Shown: one piece after another, positions 7,667-16,987 of the stretch
Layout of the letters: every line of letters begins with the position of its first letter
Position numbering within the stretch: the stretch's first letter is position 1
Source: UBA4802 sp964509195
GTDB taxonomy: Bacteria; Spirochaetota; UBA4802; UB4802
DNA: 64,000 nt
Direction of reading: 5' to 3'
NCBI GenBank assembly: GCA_964509195.1
Contig: CAZDWJ010000006.1
Coordinates: 1 to 64,000, forward strand
The notes under the pieces: generated by a model
The model's input: the letters and a program-made list of their open reading frames with translations, nothing else
What the model was told of the DNA's origin: nothing
Database searches by the model: none
Translations under genes and position numbers: made by a program

Positions 7667-8866
7667 TCAATTACTATCGCCCTCGTATATCGTCTGTATC
7701 ATTTTAATTTTAACCACTTCGATATCTGGATGTACAGCTTTGATCTTCACTTTTAGCGTATTAAACGCATCCTTATCAACTGCTTTAGTGAGTACTGTAA
7801 TTATCACTTTTATTTTTGATTCACTTTCATCATAAAATTTGACAACAAATAAATCATCTTCAAAAGTTTCTTTTGCAATATGCCATACTGTTTTTTTTGC
7901 TTGTTCAAGTGTAAATGTTCTATAGGTGTAAATACTTACCGGTATAGCTATAACAGTTAACAAGATTATTGATATAACTATTTGCGAAAGGGCTCTTCTG
8001 GCAACTTGTTGTGTGTTGACAGTTCTTGGATGAACTTTCATTATCCAGAAAACAAGAGCGCCTGCAAGAGAAATTGAGATTAAATTTATAGTATATAATA
8101 GTAAGGCTCCCCGTGCGATTGGCCAGTCAAAATTACCAGCACCAATACCAATAGTACACAGTGGTGGCATTAAGGCTACTGCTATGGCAATACCTACTAA
8201 TGTATTGCTGATCTTTTTATTTGCATTGCCATATGCACCCACAAGTCCTGATGATACTGCTATTAAAATATCAAAAAGAGTTGGTTTTGTTCGTGCAAGT
8301 ATTTCGTTATTATATTCTGCAATTGGCACAAAAAGTGCCAGTGTACTAGATATAAGAATTGCTAACAACGTACCTTTGATAAGTGATTCAATCGATGTTT
8401 TTATAAGTTGTGTATCACCCCAGACCACTCCCAGTGAGAATGCAAGTATGGGAGTTATGAGTGGAGCAACAATCATAGCACCAATAATTACTGCGGGTGA
8501 ACCTTGCAAAAGGCCAGCTGTAGCTATAAGACATGACAGTATTGTGAGCATATAGTATTCAATGGAAGGCCTGGCACCATATGAAAGTGTTTCATATATG
8601 CCCAATTCTTCCTTTTCTTTTTCTCGTAATCTTTTGTACTCATCGTATTTTGTTAGCCAGAAATTTACATTTACATAATTTCGTATTTTTCGCTCTTCGG
8701 GCTTAATAACGGTGCCAAACATGCCTTTTATTGTTTGCTGGTACGTTTCAAAAGAATCATACCTTGTATTTTGTAAATTGTTAATGTTTTTATAGTCCGC
8801 TGAACTATTTGTTTTTTTAATATAGGATAATTTAGTATTTTTGGGAAATATATCTTTAAGTGCCAT
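7667..8866 (-). CDS. DUF389-family membrane protein
   Basis: The roughly 399-residue protein has a cytoplasmic N-terminal part of about 100 residues, then six or so membrane helices with the family hallmark GAMIVAPLITPILAFSLG, and a C-terminal soluble tail of about 70 residues. DUF389 proteins are widespread integral membrane proteins of unknown function. I chose ATG at 8866 because CGAGG lies just upstream; the in-frame TTG at 8881 would add five residues but has no such site. The final codons (Gly-Asp-Ser-Asn-stop) are written over a GCGATAGY element at 7674-7680. It is transcribed divergently from the response regulator. Confidence 0.85.
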   Translation of the reverse strand: MALKDIFPKNTKLSYIKKTNSSADYKNINNLQNTRYDSFETYQQTIKGMFGTVIKPEERKIRNYVNVNFWLTKYDEYKRLREKEKEELGIYETLSYGARPSIEYYMLTILSCLIATAGLLQGSPAVIIGAMIVAPLITPILAFSLGVVWGDTQLIKTSIESLIKGTLLAILISSTLALFVPIAEYNNEILARTKPTLFDILIAVSSGLVGAYGNANKKISNTLVGIAIAVALMPPLCTIGIGAGNFDWPIARGALLLYTINLISISLAGALVFWIMKVHPRTVNTQQVARRALSQIVISIILLTVIAIPVSIYTYRTFTLEQAKKTVWHIAKETFEDDLFVVKFYDESESKIKVIITVLTKAVDKDAFNTLKVKIKAVHPDIEVVKIKMIQTIYEGDSN

Positions 8867-9241
8867 AAAACCTCGTTGCAATACATAAGTTTTGTATAGA
8901 TTGACCTATCTTTGTAATGAATTTACATTATAGAGAAGGCTACAAGATGATACAGTACGTTGACGTGAAACACTTTAATACGACTATACACCTAAATATA
9001 CCACTTCTATTCAACTGTTGTCAATTGTAAATGTAATCAATGAAGCATCAAGACCAATAAAATCTGGTGATTAGAAATAAAAACATAATGTTTAGTTTAA
9101 TAGCATGTTCAACGACAATACTCATAAATTTTCTTATTATGTTCATTTTCAAAAGTGAGATATAGGAAATTATAGGACATTTGCCTATTGACTAATAATA
9201 ATCAATGTGTATAATAAAAAAAATAAAAAAGGATGTATAGT
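8867..9241. other. Divergent promoter region, no gene
   Basis: This gap of about 375 A+T-rich bases between two divergently transcribed genes must contain both promoters. AAGGA at about 9228 is the ribosome-binding site of the response regulator. I cannot assign clear -35/-10 pairs or operators. Confidence 0.45.
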
Positions 9242-9892
9242 ATGGCTATTGTACCAGAGCTTATAAGGGTCTTCATAATAGAAGACGAAAACCTTGTAAG
9301 GGATACTTTTGCTCAAAGCCTTGAGCTTGTTAAAAACATTGAGGTTGTTGGTTCAGCTGAAAACATCTCCTCGTCTATTGAAAGTATAAAAGCGGCAAAA
9401 CCTGATGTCTTAATTGTGGATGTGCGCCTTAAAAATGAAAATGGTATAGAAGCATGCAAAACTGTATTAAAAGCAATGCCTTCTGTAAAAATTATAATTA
9501 TTTCAGGTTATTTTAATGAATCGCTTGCAGCAAATGCCTTGGCATCAGGAGCTTCAGCATTTTTATCAAAGTCAATTGCGATATCACACCTTGTTGCAGC
9601 TATATTTCATGTGATGATTCACAATAATTTTTATGCCCCTCAGTTACCTGATGATGTTCTGGAAAATATAATAATTGAAAGTAAAACAAATAAAAGGCTT
9701 TGTGCTCTATCAAAACGAGAGAAAGAGATATTACAACTAATTGCAAAAGAGTATTCCACAAAAGAAATAGCGAACATGTTGGGAATAAGCGAAAAAACTG
9801 TGCGAAACCATAAATCAAATATTATGGCAAAACTGGGTATCAGCAATCATGTAGGGCTTATCAAGTATGCCTACTATATGGCAATGATCTGA
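9242..9892 (+). CDS. NarL/LuxR-type response regulator (orphan)
   Basis: The 216-residue protein has an N-terminal receiver domain (IIEDE acid pocket at about 12-16, phospho-acceptor Asp60 in LIVDVRL, Ser88 in IIISG, Lys110 in FLSKS) and a C-terminal LuxR helix-turn-helix (LSKREKEILQLIAKEYSTKE and following, about 155-210). When phosphorylated it should bind DNA as a dimer. No histidine kinase is adjacent, so the partner lies elsewhere. I start at 9242 because the ATG at 9233 sits directly on the ribosome-binding sequence AAAAAGG. Confidence 0.88.
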   Translation: MAIVPELIRVFIIEDENLVRDTFAQSLELVKNIEVVGSAENISSSIESIKAAKPDVLIVDVRLKNENGIEACKTVLKAMPSVKIIIISGYFNESLAANALASGASAFLSKSIAISHLVAAIFHVMIHNNFYAPQLPDDVLENIIIESKTNKRLCALSKREKEILQLIAKEYSTKEIANMLGISEKTVRNHKSNIMAKLGISNHVGLIKYAYYMAMI

Positions 9893-9915
9893 TGCACACT
9901 CATTTTTTATTTTTA

Positions 9916-9930
9916 CAGTTACTATCGCCC
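9916..9930 (-). repeat. Dispersed GCGATAGY element, extended form
   Basis: The plus strand reads CAGTTACTATCGCCC, a near-identical copy of the 15-mer at 4732 and 61979. It sits between the response regulator stop and the stop of the convergent ATPase gene. Confidence 0.65.
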
Positions 9931-9980
9931 ATGTAAAATACCATATGCTTTTTGTAAAAATTCCCTTTTGAACGCAGCTA

Positions 9981-12620
9981 TCATATTTTCAAATCATTTC
10001 TACGTTTAAAATATTTTTCAATTTCAACTGCAACAAATACTATTGATGATAGCGCAAGTGTTATTACCAATTCTTCCAGTGACAGCGGTTGTGTTTTAAA
10101 AATTATATTGAGCGATGGCACATAGATAGTTGCCATTTGTAGTATAAACGTGAGCACAAAAGCTCCCAGCAGTGGTTTATTTGATAAAAGGCCACGCGAA
10201 AATAATGACTCTTTCTCAGAGCGTATTGCAAGCACATGCCCCATCTGTGACAAACACAGCACTGTAAATACCATTGTTTGCCAATGTGCATTCCACAATT
10301 TGATTGAAAGTGCCTGTGTAAAGATACTCACTACTCCCATAAGCAGTCCAATCCATATAATATGCATACCAAGTCCATGTGCAAAAATGCTTTCCTGTGG
10401 ATGGCGCGGTGGTCGCTGCATAATGCCTTTTTCTTCAGGCTCTGAGGCAAGCGCAAGTCCCGGGAGGCCATCGGTGACAAGGTTTATCCATAAGATGTGA
10501 ATGGGTAATAGCGGTATAGGCAGACCAAAAAATGGTGCTAAAAATATTGTCCAGATTTCACCAGAATTACTTGTCATGGTATATTTTATAAATTTTCTGA
10601 TATTGTCAAAAATTCTTCTTCCTTCCTTAACTGCCTTTACGATAGTTGCAAAGTTATCATCCAGCAATATCATGTGAGCAGCTTCTTTTGATACATCGGT
10701 TCCTGTTATTCCCATGGCAATACCAATATCAGCACGCTTTAATGCAGGTGCATCATTAACTCCATCACCGGTCATTGCAACAAATTGTCCCTTATCCTGT
10801 AATGCCTTTATAATTTTAAGCTTTTGCTCAGGCGCAACGCGTGCATAGACGCTTATGGATTCAACATTATTTTCAAATTCATCAAAAGGGATTTCCTGCA
10901 ATTTTTTACCGGTGATGACAGTTGATCGTTTTTCGTCGATAATACCAAGACGTTCTGCTATTGCTGTGGCGGTTAATGGATGATCGCCGGTTATCATAAC
11001 TGGTTTTATTCCGGCTGACTTGCATTCTGCAACTGCTGCTTGCGCTTCCGGGCGGGGAGGATCAATCATGCCCACCAGACCTAATAATGTGAGGTTTGAT
11101 TCAATTGTTTGGGGTATTATTTCATTGGGAAGCTCATCCAGAAACTTTACTGCAATACCTAGCACTCGTAACCCTTTTTCTGAGAGTCTTTCTGCTACTG
11201 AAAGAATCTCGTCTTTATTGATGGGTGTTATATTTGATTCATTCATAGTTGAATTGGTTGCACTAATAAGGACATCAATTGCTCCTTTTGTGAAGGCAAC
11301 ATATGGTGATTTACTTATGTTTGAAGCATTATTCTTATGTATTGTGGTCATGCACTTTCTTTCAGAATCAAATGGTATTTCTGCTACCCGGGGGAACTTT
11401 TGTGAAAGTACTGTTTTTTCAAATGATTGATTAGCCGCATATAGGTATAATGCTGTTTCGGTTGGATCACCTATAAGGCTTCCAGAAGCATCACGTGTTG
11501 CGTCGTTGTTGAGAGCCAATGCAGAGAAAAAAAGCTGAGTGATTGTGCTGTTTGTGTTTGGTAATAATTGAGTTGCAGTATATTCGGTGTTATTATAAAA
11601 GACAATATCAACCGTCATCTTGTTTTGCGTGAGTGTACCTGTTTTATCAGAGCAAATATAGGTTACTGAACCCAATGTTTCCACTGCCGGTAGCTTCCGT
11701 ATGAGTGCATTCTGGTTAACCATCTTACGTGCGCCCAACGCAAGCGAAATGGTAATAACAGCAGGTAGTGCTTCAGGAATTGCTGCTACAGCAAGGGAAA
11801 TAGCAGTTAATAGCATACGCAGTGGTTCCTCTCCGCGCAACAGTCCAATTCCAAAAATCACAGCACAGATAACAAGCACTGCTACTGAAAGCTTTTTCCC
11901 AAATGCTGTTAGCCTTTTTTGCAAAGGAGTTTTTACTTCTTCTTCTTCCTGAAGCATTGTTGCAATTTTGCCAAGTTCAGTCTGCATACCAGTGGCTACA
12001 ACTATTCCGCTTCCTCTTCCGTATGTTACCGTTGTGCCTTTGTATGCCATATTTTTCCTGTCACCTAAAGGAAGGTTTTCTTCTGATATTGGGTGTGTCA
12101 TTTTTTCAACGGGCACAGATTCACCGGTTAATGCTGCCTCTTCAATTTTAAGCTGAATGGCTTCGCTAAGTCTTACATCAGCAGGGACAATTTTTCCTGC
12201 TTCAAGTACCACGATATCTCCAGGAACTATCTCCCGGGTAGGAATGTTAATTGGTGTTCCTTCTCGTATCACAGTAGCCAGGGGAGCAGCCATTTTTTTT
12301 AAAGCTTCCATTGCCTTTTCGGCCCTGTATTCCTGTACAAATCCAATAATTGCATTGAGCACCACAATGACGATTATAGCTATCGTATCAGATGCTTCCC
12401 CTAGAAATCCTGAAAGCAATGCTGCTGCTATTAAAATAAGTATCATAAAATCAGTGAATTGATTAAGCAGCATCATCAGCGGTGTTTTTTTCTTTTTTTC
12501 TTTGAGTTCATTGAACCCGTATGTACTAAGCCTGGATTGTGCTTCTTGATGTGATATACCATTAACGGATGTTTTTAATGTGCTTACTAAACTTTCAACA
12601 GGCATTGTGTGCCAATTCAT
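9981..12620 (-). CDS. P-type calcium-transporting ATPase (P2A-like)
   Basis: This 879-residue integral membrane pump has the P-ATPase order: actuator TGES at 165-168, membrane helix 4 with IPEALPAV (about 281-288), phosphorylation motif DKTGT with Asp325, nucleotide-binding domain, hinge GDGVNDAPAL, and a six-helix C-terminal membrane block. The N-terminal cation ATPase domain and the PEALP motif match SERCA/PMR1-like calcium (or manganese) exporters of bacteria rather than Kdp or heavy-metal pumps, which would need CPC and Cys-rich domains. ATP hydrolysis would drive cation export across the cytoplasmic membrane. It appears monocistronic. Confidence 0.9.
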   Translation of the reverse strand: MNWHTMPVESLVSTLKTSVNGISHQEAQSRLSTYGFNELKEKKKKTPLMMLLNQFTDFMILILIAAALLSGFLGEASDTIAIIVIVVLNAIIGFVQEYRAEKAMEALKKMAAPLATVIREGTPINIPTREIVPGDIVVLEAGKIVPADVRLSEAIQLKIEEAALTGESVPVEKMTHPISEENLPLGDRKNMAYKGTTVTYGRGSGIVVATGMQTELGKIATMLQEEEEVKTPLQKRLTAFGKKLSVAVLVICAVIFGIGLLRGEEPLRMLLTAISLAVAAIPEALPAVITISLALGARKMVNQNALIRKLPAVETLGSVTYICSDKTGTLTQNKMTVDIVFYNNTEYTATQLLPNTNSTITQLFFSALALNNDATRDASGSLIGDPTETALYLYAANQSFEKTVLSQKFPRVAEIPFDSERKCMTTIHKNNASNISKSPYVAFTKGAIDVLISATNSTMNESNITPINKDEILSVAERLSEKGLRVLGIAVKFLDELPNEIIPQTIESNLTLLGLVGMIDPPRPEAQAAVAECKSAGIKPVMITGDHPLTATAIAERLGIIDEKRSTVITGKKLQEIPFDEFENNVESISVYARVAPEQKLKIIKALQDKGQFVAMTGDGVNDAPALKRADIGIAMGITGTDVSKEAAHMILLDDNFATIVKAVKEGRRIFDNIRKFIKYTMTSNSGEIWTIFLAPFFGLPIPLLPIHILWINLVTDGLPGLALASEPEEKGIMQRPPRHPQESIFAHGLGMHIIWIGLLMGVVSIFTQALSIKLWNAHWQTMVFTVLCLSQMGHVLAIRSEKESLFSRGLLSNKPLLGAFVLTFILQMATIYVPSLNIIFKTQPLSLEELVITLALSSIVFVAVEIEKYFKRRNDLKI

Positions 12621-12773
12621 AGGTTATTCCTTTCTTTGTTTGAGGTAATAGCATGTTATACAATAATATGAAATTTTGATGCATCAAAATAATATTTGTT
12701 ACAGTACTTAGTTTAGCATGTAAGGTCAAATAAAAAATCTTTTGTGAATTTATTATTGGTTAGTGCATCTTTT

Positions 12774-15341
12774 CTATAACTTCAATTGACATGCTGCTAT
12801 GGGATAAGTATCAACAATACAATAAGCTATTACTGTACCTTTTACCTGGCCTTTTTCAAATTCAATTGTGATTTCCTGTACGGTACCATTTTCATCTTTT
12901 ACCTTGGTGCGCTTGGTATAATACAGTGGCAGAGGCTTTCCCGTTTTAGCATCTGAAACCATAATACTGTACACATGATCATCTTTCTTTAAGCTGGAAT
13001 GTATCAGCCTTGCTTGTATAAATGTAGGGCCTGAGTTAAAGCTTACTGTACCAGTACCGTGTGGTATTGTACCAATTCCAGTTCCATGCAGGCTCATATT
13101 TAAACCACCAAATACCGCCATGTACCCAGTATCAAACTCTGTCATTCCCATTAGTTTTAAGAATCTTCCATAAAATTCAATTTCGTCTCCCAGCGCTATT
13201 GCAACAAGGGCCGGGGATTTTTGAATTGCTCCGGTAATTGGTTGTACTGTTGTAGAAAGGCGATACAGACCAAAAGGCATATCCCAGGAACCAATGAAAT
13301 TGATCTTAAATCCATCGTAGTTGCTTAGTGTAATACAGCGTCCATTATTCTGCAGTATTAACGGATATCGTGCTTCTAATGTTGGGTCTACCACAGTGGT
13401 GCCGTTGTAAAGTTTACCACCAACAACCCATACAACTAATCCATTATCAGTTTTACTTACCACACCACCCACATAGTGGAGCGAATCAAAACCAATCTGA
13501 TTCCATGAGGGAAGCATTGTTGGATTTGGTGCAGATAATCGTTTAAATTCAAACACCGTTTGCGTATCACCGGGAGATTGTGGATGTTTGTATGGCAAAG
13601 ATCCTTTGTAAGGAGCTATCGCAAATGTATATGTAACATTGAAAGAGCCAGATTTTCTTCCACCAAAAAATTTTAATCCAAAGCGGTGCATACTGGCAAT
13701 GTATTGTCCGTTAATAGTTATTGTCAAGGTGCCCCCATTGTGGTCAATCCATGTTTCCTGAGGAGTTAGTATCAAAAATTGTTTGTTGGCAGATACATAC
13801 GTGCGATGTGGTGGATTGCCAGATACAGTTACTCTCAATGAGTCCCTGTCGATAGCTGATTTAATGGTATCACCATTATTGCGCACAATAAGAGTGAAGG
13901 CAAGTGGTTGATTTGCATCAATATGTGATGGTGGTTGTATGGAAAGCTTGCCAAATTTGTCAGTGTAGAGTAAAAAGACTCCATTGTCAGGAAGAATTTC
14001 TCCTTTTGTAATACAGCATTTGCTGTCAGTACTTGCATTGTGTAGTGGATAATCATAGGGAATAAAAAACACACCGCCATTTTCACCGCCAATGTAGATG
14101 CCATCTGGTCCCAATGCAGGAGAGCTATTTAAATCGTTGCGGTCTTCGTCAATACACAAGTACGACCATCGCAGAGTGCCATCGGGGTTTAGCGCATACA
14201 GTCTGCCTTCCCCAGAGCCAACATATATGATGTCGTTGCCATCAATTGCTGCTGATGAACGAAGAGGTTCAAGCGTATCGTATGCCCACACAATGTGACC
14301 GTTTTCTGGATTCAGTGCATAGATGGTGCCGTCAGCACACGGCTGGATGATAAGCCCATTTGAAAGCTGTGCTGAGCTTGCATAGATGTGGTCGCGCAGC
14401 CCCCGTTTCCACAGCTGCTTGCCGCTGTCCTGTGCATACGCACGCACGTAACCGTCATACCCACCAACAATGACCATGCCCTTTTCATGACTATTTGTAA
14501 GAAGTGGGGATGCTGCATTAGATCCAAGCCCACCATTTGTCCATTCCAGTTTTTGTGTGCGATAGTTATAGCAATAGATATTTTTAAGTGCCATAAACTG
14601 TGTGCCAAAAAAGATCTTTTGTGTTTTTATGTTCACTGCAGGCAGTGACCATATCATTTCATTAGCTGTATACTGAGTTATCCTTTCACCATTTTTGCGA
14701 TCAATTCTATATACCAGATAGTTATCATTAGGTGCTATAATGCTGCCATCTGGCAATATGCCAATATTGCCTTCAAACCAGTTGACATTATACGTTTTAA
14801 TCTTGAACTGCTCCCACACTTCCTGCACGCTGTGCGCTCTGCTTTTCCATACAATGGTGCCGGTTTCTCTGTTGATGGAGTATACGTAACTATCGCCACT
14901 GCCAACATACACCATGCCTTTATCATCAAGCAGTGCTGATGAATCAATGATTTCGCCTGTTTTGATCTTCCATTTGAGGGAGCCATCTTTGCGTAGCGCA
15001 TAGAAGTAGTGATCCGCAGAGCCAATATACACGGTGCCAGAAGAATCAACAACCGGTGAGCTGAAAATCCCTTTGCCAGTTTTGAATATCCATGGTTTTA
15101 ATTTATTATTATAGCGTGGTAATATCGGGCTTCGCCCATTTTGAAGACTGTTTGCTCTGAATTTAGGCCATGGGCTTGATGGGTCAAGAGGGATGTCATA
15201 GCTGTAGTTTTTGTTTTGAGGCGATAGTTTTTCAGGATAAGCCTGATAGGTACCAAAAGGGTATGCAGTAAAAAAGTAATATATAAGTGCGCCGATTACC
15301 AGTAGATACATAATATGACGTTTTTTGAATGTGTATGACAT
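12774..15341 (-). CDS. Exported PQQ-type beta-propeller protein (BamB-like repeats)
   Basis: The 855-residue protein has an N-terminal membrane anchor (about 10-28) followed by at least six PQQ/BamB-type blades in the first half (SSPVVDSSGTVYIGSADHYF, with similar SSALLDDKGMVYVGSGDSYV and SSAAIDGNDIIYVGSGEGRL). A C-terminal half of several hundred residues has beta-rich sequence that I do not recognise. It is probably periplasmic or outer-membrane associated and could bind ligands or scaffold other proteins; no enzyme motif is evident. It is divergent from a TetR gene with a perfect inverted repeat between them, suggesting TetR control. A GCGATAGT element lies near its N-terminal codons (15221-15227). 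Confidence 0.7.
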   Translation of the reverse strand: MSYTFKKRHIMYLLVIGALIYYFFTAYPFGTYQAYPEKLSPQNKNYSYDIPLDPSSPWPKFRANSLQNGRSPILPRYNNKLKPWIFKTGKGIFSSPVVDSSGTVYIGSADHYFYALRKDGSLKWKIKTGEIIDSSALLDDKGMVYVGSGDSYVYSINRETGTIVWKSRAHSVQEVWEQFKIKTYNVNWFEGNIGILPDGSIIAPNDNYLVYRIDRKNGERITQYTANEMIWSLPAVNIKTQKIFFGTQFMALKNIYCYNYRTQKLEWTNGGLGSNAASPLLTNSHEKGMVIVGGYDGYVRAYAQDSGKQLWKRGLRDHIYASSAQLSNGLIIQPCADGTIYALNPENGHIVWAYDTLEPLRSSAAIDGNDIIYVGSGEGRLYALNPDGTLRWSYLCIDEDRNDLNSSPALGPDGIYIGGENGGVFFIPYDYPLHNASTDSKCCITKGEILPDNGVFLLYTDKFGKLSIQPPSHIDANQPLAFTLIVRNNGDTIKSAIDRDSLRVTVSGNPPHRTYVSANKQFLILTPQETWIDHNGGTLTITINGQYIASMHRFGLKFFGGRKSGSFNVTYTFAIAPYKGSLPYKHPQSPGDTQTVFEFKRLSAPNPTMLPSWNQIGFDSLHYVGGVVSKTDNGLVVWVVGGKLYNGTTVVDPTLEARYPLILQNNGRCITLSNYDGFKINFIGSWDMPFGLYRLSTTVQPITGAIQKSPALVAIALGDEIEFYGRFLKLMGMTEFDTGYMAVFGGLNMSLHGTGIGTIPHGTGTVSFNSGPTFIQARLIHSSLKKDDHVYSIMVSDAKTGKPLPLYYTKRTKVKDENGTVQEITIEFEKGQVKGTVIAYCIVDTYPIAACQLKL

Positions 15342-15695
15342 TTTTACGCCTCTATACTACGTAATATTATTACTTAAAAAACTTTCTTATTAGTTTAAAA
15401 ATTACTTTTACGCACTTTCTTTTGATATGGCGATAAAAGAAAATGCTAAATAAAAACGCTTTTTTCCACCGATTAAATAACTAAATACCTATTTAGTTAT
15501 ATTGTCAACAATTTAAATTTATTTTATTATTGATTTTATTGTCCATATCTGCTTTTAATTTCTAAACCAAAATTTATTGATGTGATATATGATACAATTC
15601 ATCCAAAACCGTCTATGAAAGCTATGGTGTACAATTGATTTTTTTATTATAGATACTCAGACATTTTTAAAATAAGAATACGCGAACACATAACT
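15342..15695. promoter_or_regulatory. Divergent regulatory region between the propeller gene and tetR
   Basis: These 354 very A+T-rich bases separate two divergent genes. The only structured element I see is the 24-bp inverted repeat at 15477-15500. Individual promoters cannot be assigned with confidence in such A+T-rich DNA. Confidence 0.55.
15477..15500. promoter_or_regulatory. Perfect inverted repeat, probable TetR-family operator
   Basis: ATAACTAAATA (15477-15487) and TATTTAGTTAT (15490-15500) are exact inverted copies separated by CC. The length and 2-bp spacer fit a dimeric TetR-type site. It lies 136 bases from the propeller gene start and 195 bases from the tetR start, well placed to repress both. 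Confidence 0.65.
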
Positions 15696-16328
15696 ATGCA
15701 AAAACAGCGTGCACGCACAGGACATGAAAAAGAATACCGTAAAGAGCAGTTGAAAAAAGCTGCACTCAAGTTATTTGCAAATAAAGGATTTAAAAGCACC
15801 ACAGTGGAAATGATAACAAAAAAGGCGCATTTAAGCCCGGCAGCATTTTATCTATATTTTGCAAACAAGATTGCCATTTACCGCCAGTTGAATCAAGATG
15901 GCATAAACATTTTAAAAAAACTCATGTATGATGCTCTACAAAAGGCGGGTACAAGTTCCATTGATAAACTTTATGCTCTGGCACATGCATACGTAACTTT
16001 TTTTAAGGACTACCAGGAATATTTTTATATAACCGAAATATTACATTTAGGCAATAAAGAGTTTTTTTATGATACAAGAATGGTAAAGGAGCTTGAGAAG
16101 CAAACGCTTTTATTGCTTAAAGTAGTGGCTGACATTATTGAAGAAGGAGTAAACAAAGGCAAATTTAAAACAATTGATCCAATGAAAACAGCGGTAACAC
16201 TGTGGGGGATAATAGACGGTGTTCTTATACTGGAAGTAAAAAAAAGTACAGGGTTTACGGGATATAAAATAGATGATATGGTACAGCAGATGATGGAGAT
16301 AGTATTGCGTGGTATTGTTGAAAATTAA
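15696..16328 (+). CDS. TetR/AcrR-family transcriptional regulator
   Basis: The 210-residue protein has the classic N-terminal TetR helix-turn-helix (ALKLFANKGFKSTTVEMITK and AAFYLYFANK, about residues 24-65) and a variable helical C-terminal ligand domain of about 140 residues. It would bind a palindromic operator as a dimer and release it on binding an unknown small molecule. The perfect inverted repeat upstream at 15477-15500 is the obvious candidate site, implying autoregulation and control of the divergent propeller gene. Confidence 0.87.
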   Translation: MQKQRARTGHEKEYRKEQLKKAALKLFANKGFKSTTVEMITKKAHLSPAAFYLYFANKIAIYRQLNQDGINILKKLMYDALQKAGTSSIDKLYALAHAYVTFFKDYQEYFYITEILHLGNKEFFYDTRMVKELEKQTLLLLKVVADIIEEGVNKGKFKTIDPMKTAVTLWGIIDGVLILEVKKSTGFTGYKIDDMVQQMMEIVLRGIVEN

Positions 16329-16434
16329 ATTTGATAATTACAACCGTAATGTTATACTATATTGATTTAGAAATGGATGTAGATAGATTTACCATGGTGG
16401 TATGTATATTTTAGTTTAATGGGAAATTAAAAAA

Positions 16435-16653
16435 ATGAACAGATTCATTACTGTAATCATACTTATACATTCATTATTTATTAGCTGTGTCAGTGATCCA
16501 GATGCCGAGAGATGTGCTACGGTATGTGCAGATAGATATGGTGAGTGCGAAAATACCTGTAAAAGACAATATCAAATTACATCTGCTGAATATACTAATT
16601 GTAAAGCGAATTGTGAAGATGATTATAATATATGTGTATTCGATTGCTATTAA
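16435..16653 (+). CDS. Small Cys-rich lipoprotein with two C-x3-C-x6-C-x3-C motifs
   Basis: The 72-residue precursor has a lipoprotein-type signal (hydrophobic stretch then LFISC, lipidated Cys18). The mature part has eight further cysteines in two identical spacings: CATVCADRYGECENTC and CKANCEDDYNICVFDC, each C-x3-C-x6-C-x3-C. This spacing suits a disulfide-stapled helical hairpin (alpha-hairpinin-like), so the protein may be two tandem hairpins on a lipid anchor. I do not recognise the family. It follows the tetR gene by about 107 bases on the same strand and may be co-expressed. Confidence 0.65.
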   Translation: MNRFITVIILIHSLFISCVSDPDAERCATVCADRYGECENTCKRQYQITSAEYTNCKANCEDDYNICVFDCY

Positions 16654-16987
16654 ATTCAACAAAAGCCTTAATAACTATAGATACGCATTATAAGCAATGT
16701 TTAAATACTGATTTTATCATTAAAAAATTTTGAATTTCAGGAAAGTGGTTTTATCAAAATGATCTGTGCCTATAGAGACATCCTAAAAAAGTTAGTTTTT
16801 TTACAAGTTCCTTTGTTTTCATTCAATCGCTCATGTCTGTGGAAACTTGTTTAGATGGTTTCTGCAATATAGATTATAACTGAAAAAGTTATTGAAAAAA
16901 AATACACTTACCAATAGAAAAGCAAAAATTTATATTTTTTTTATGTTTTTAACACAATAATACAAAATCTTTAAGGAGGATCTTTTT
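16654..16987. other. Leader/promoter region of the porin gene
   Basis: About 330 A+T-rich bases without an open frame of note. A strong ribosome-binding site AAGGAGG lies about 8 bases before the porin ATG. I see no clear operator or riboswitch-like structure. Confidence 0.45.

Noticed and set aside
10150..12462. Several plus-strand open frames opposite the calcium ATPase gene
   Set aside because: They are shadow frames of the long ATPase gene without ribosome-binding sites or recognisable products.
12774..15341. Calling the PQQ-propeller protein BamB or a quinoprotein dehydrogenase
   Set aside because: It is far longer than BamB, has an uncleaved-type anchor rather than a lipobox, and lacks the cofactor residues and cytochrome motifs of quinoprotein dehydrogenases.
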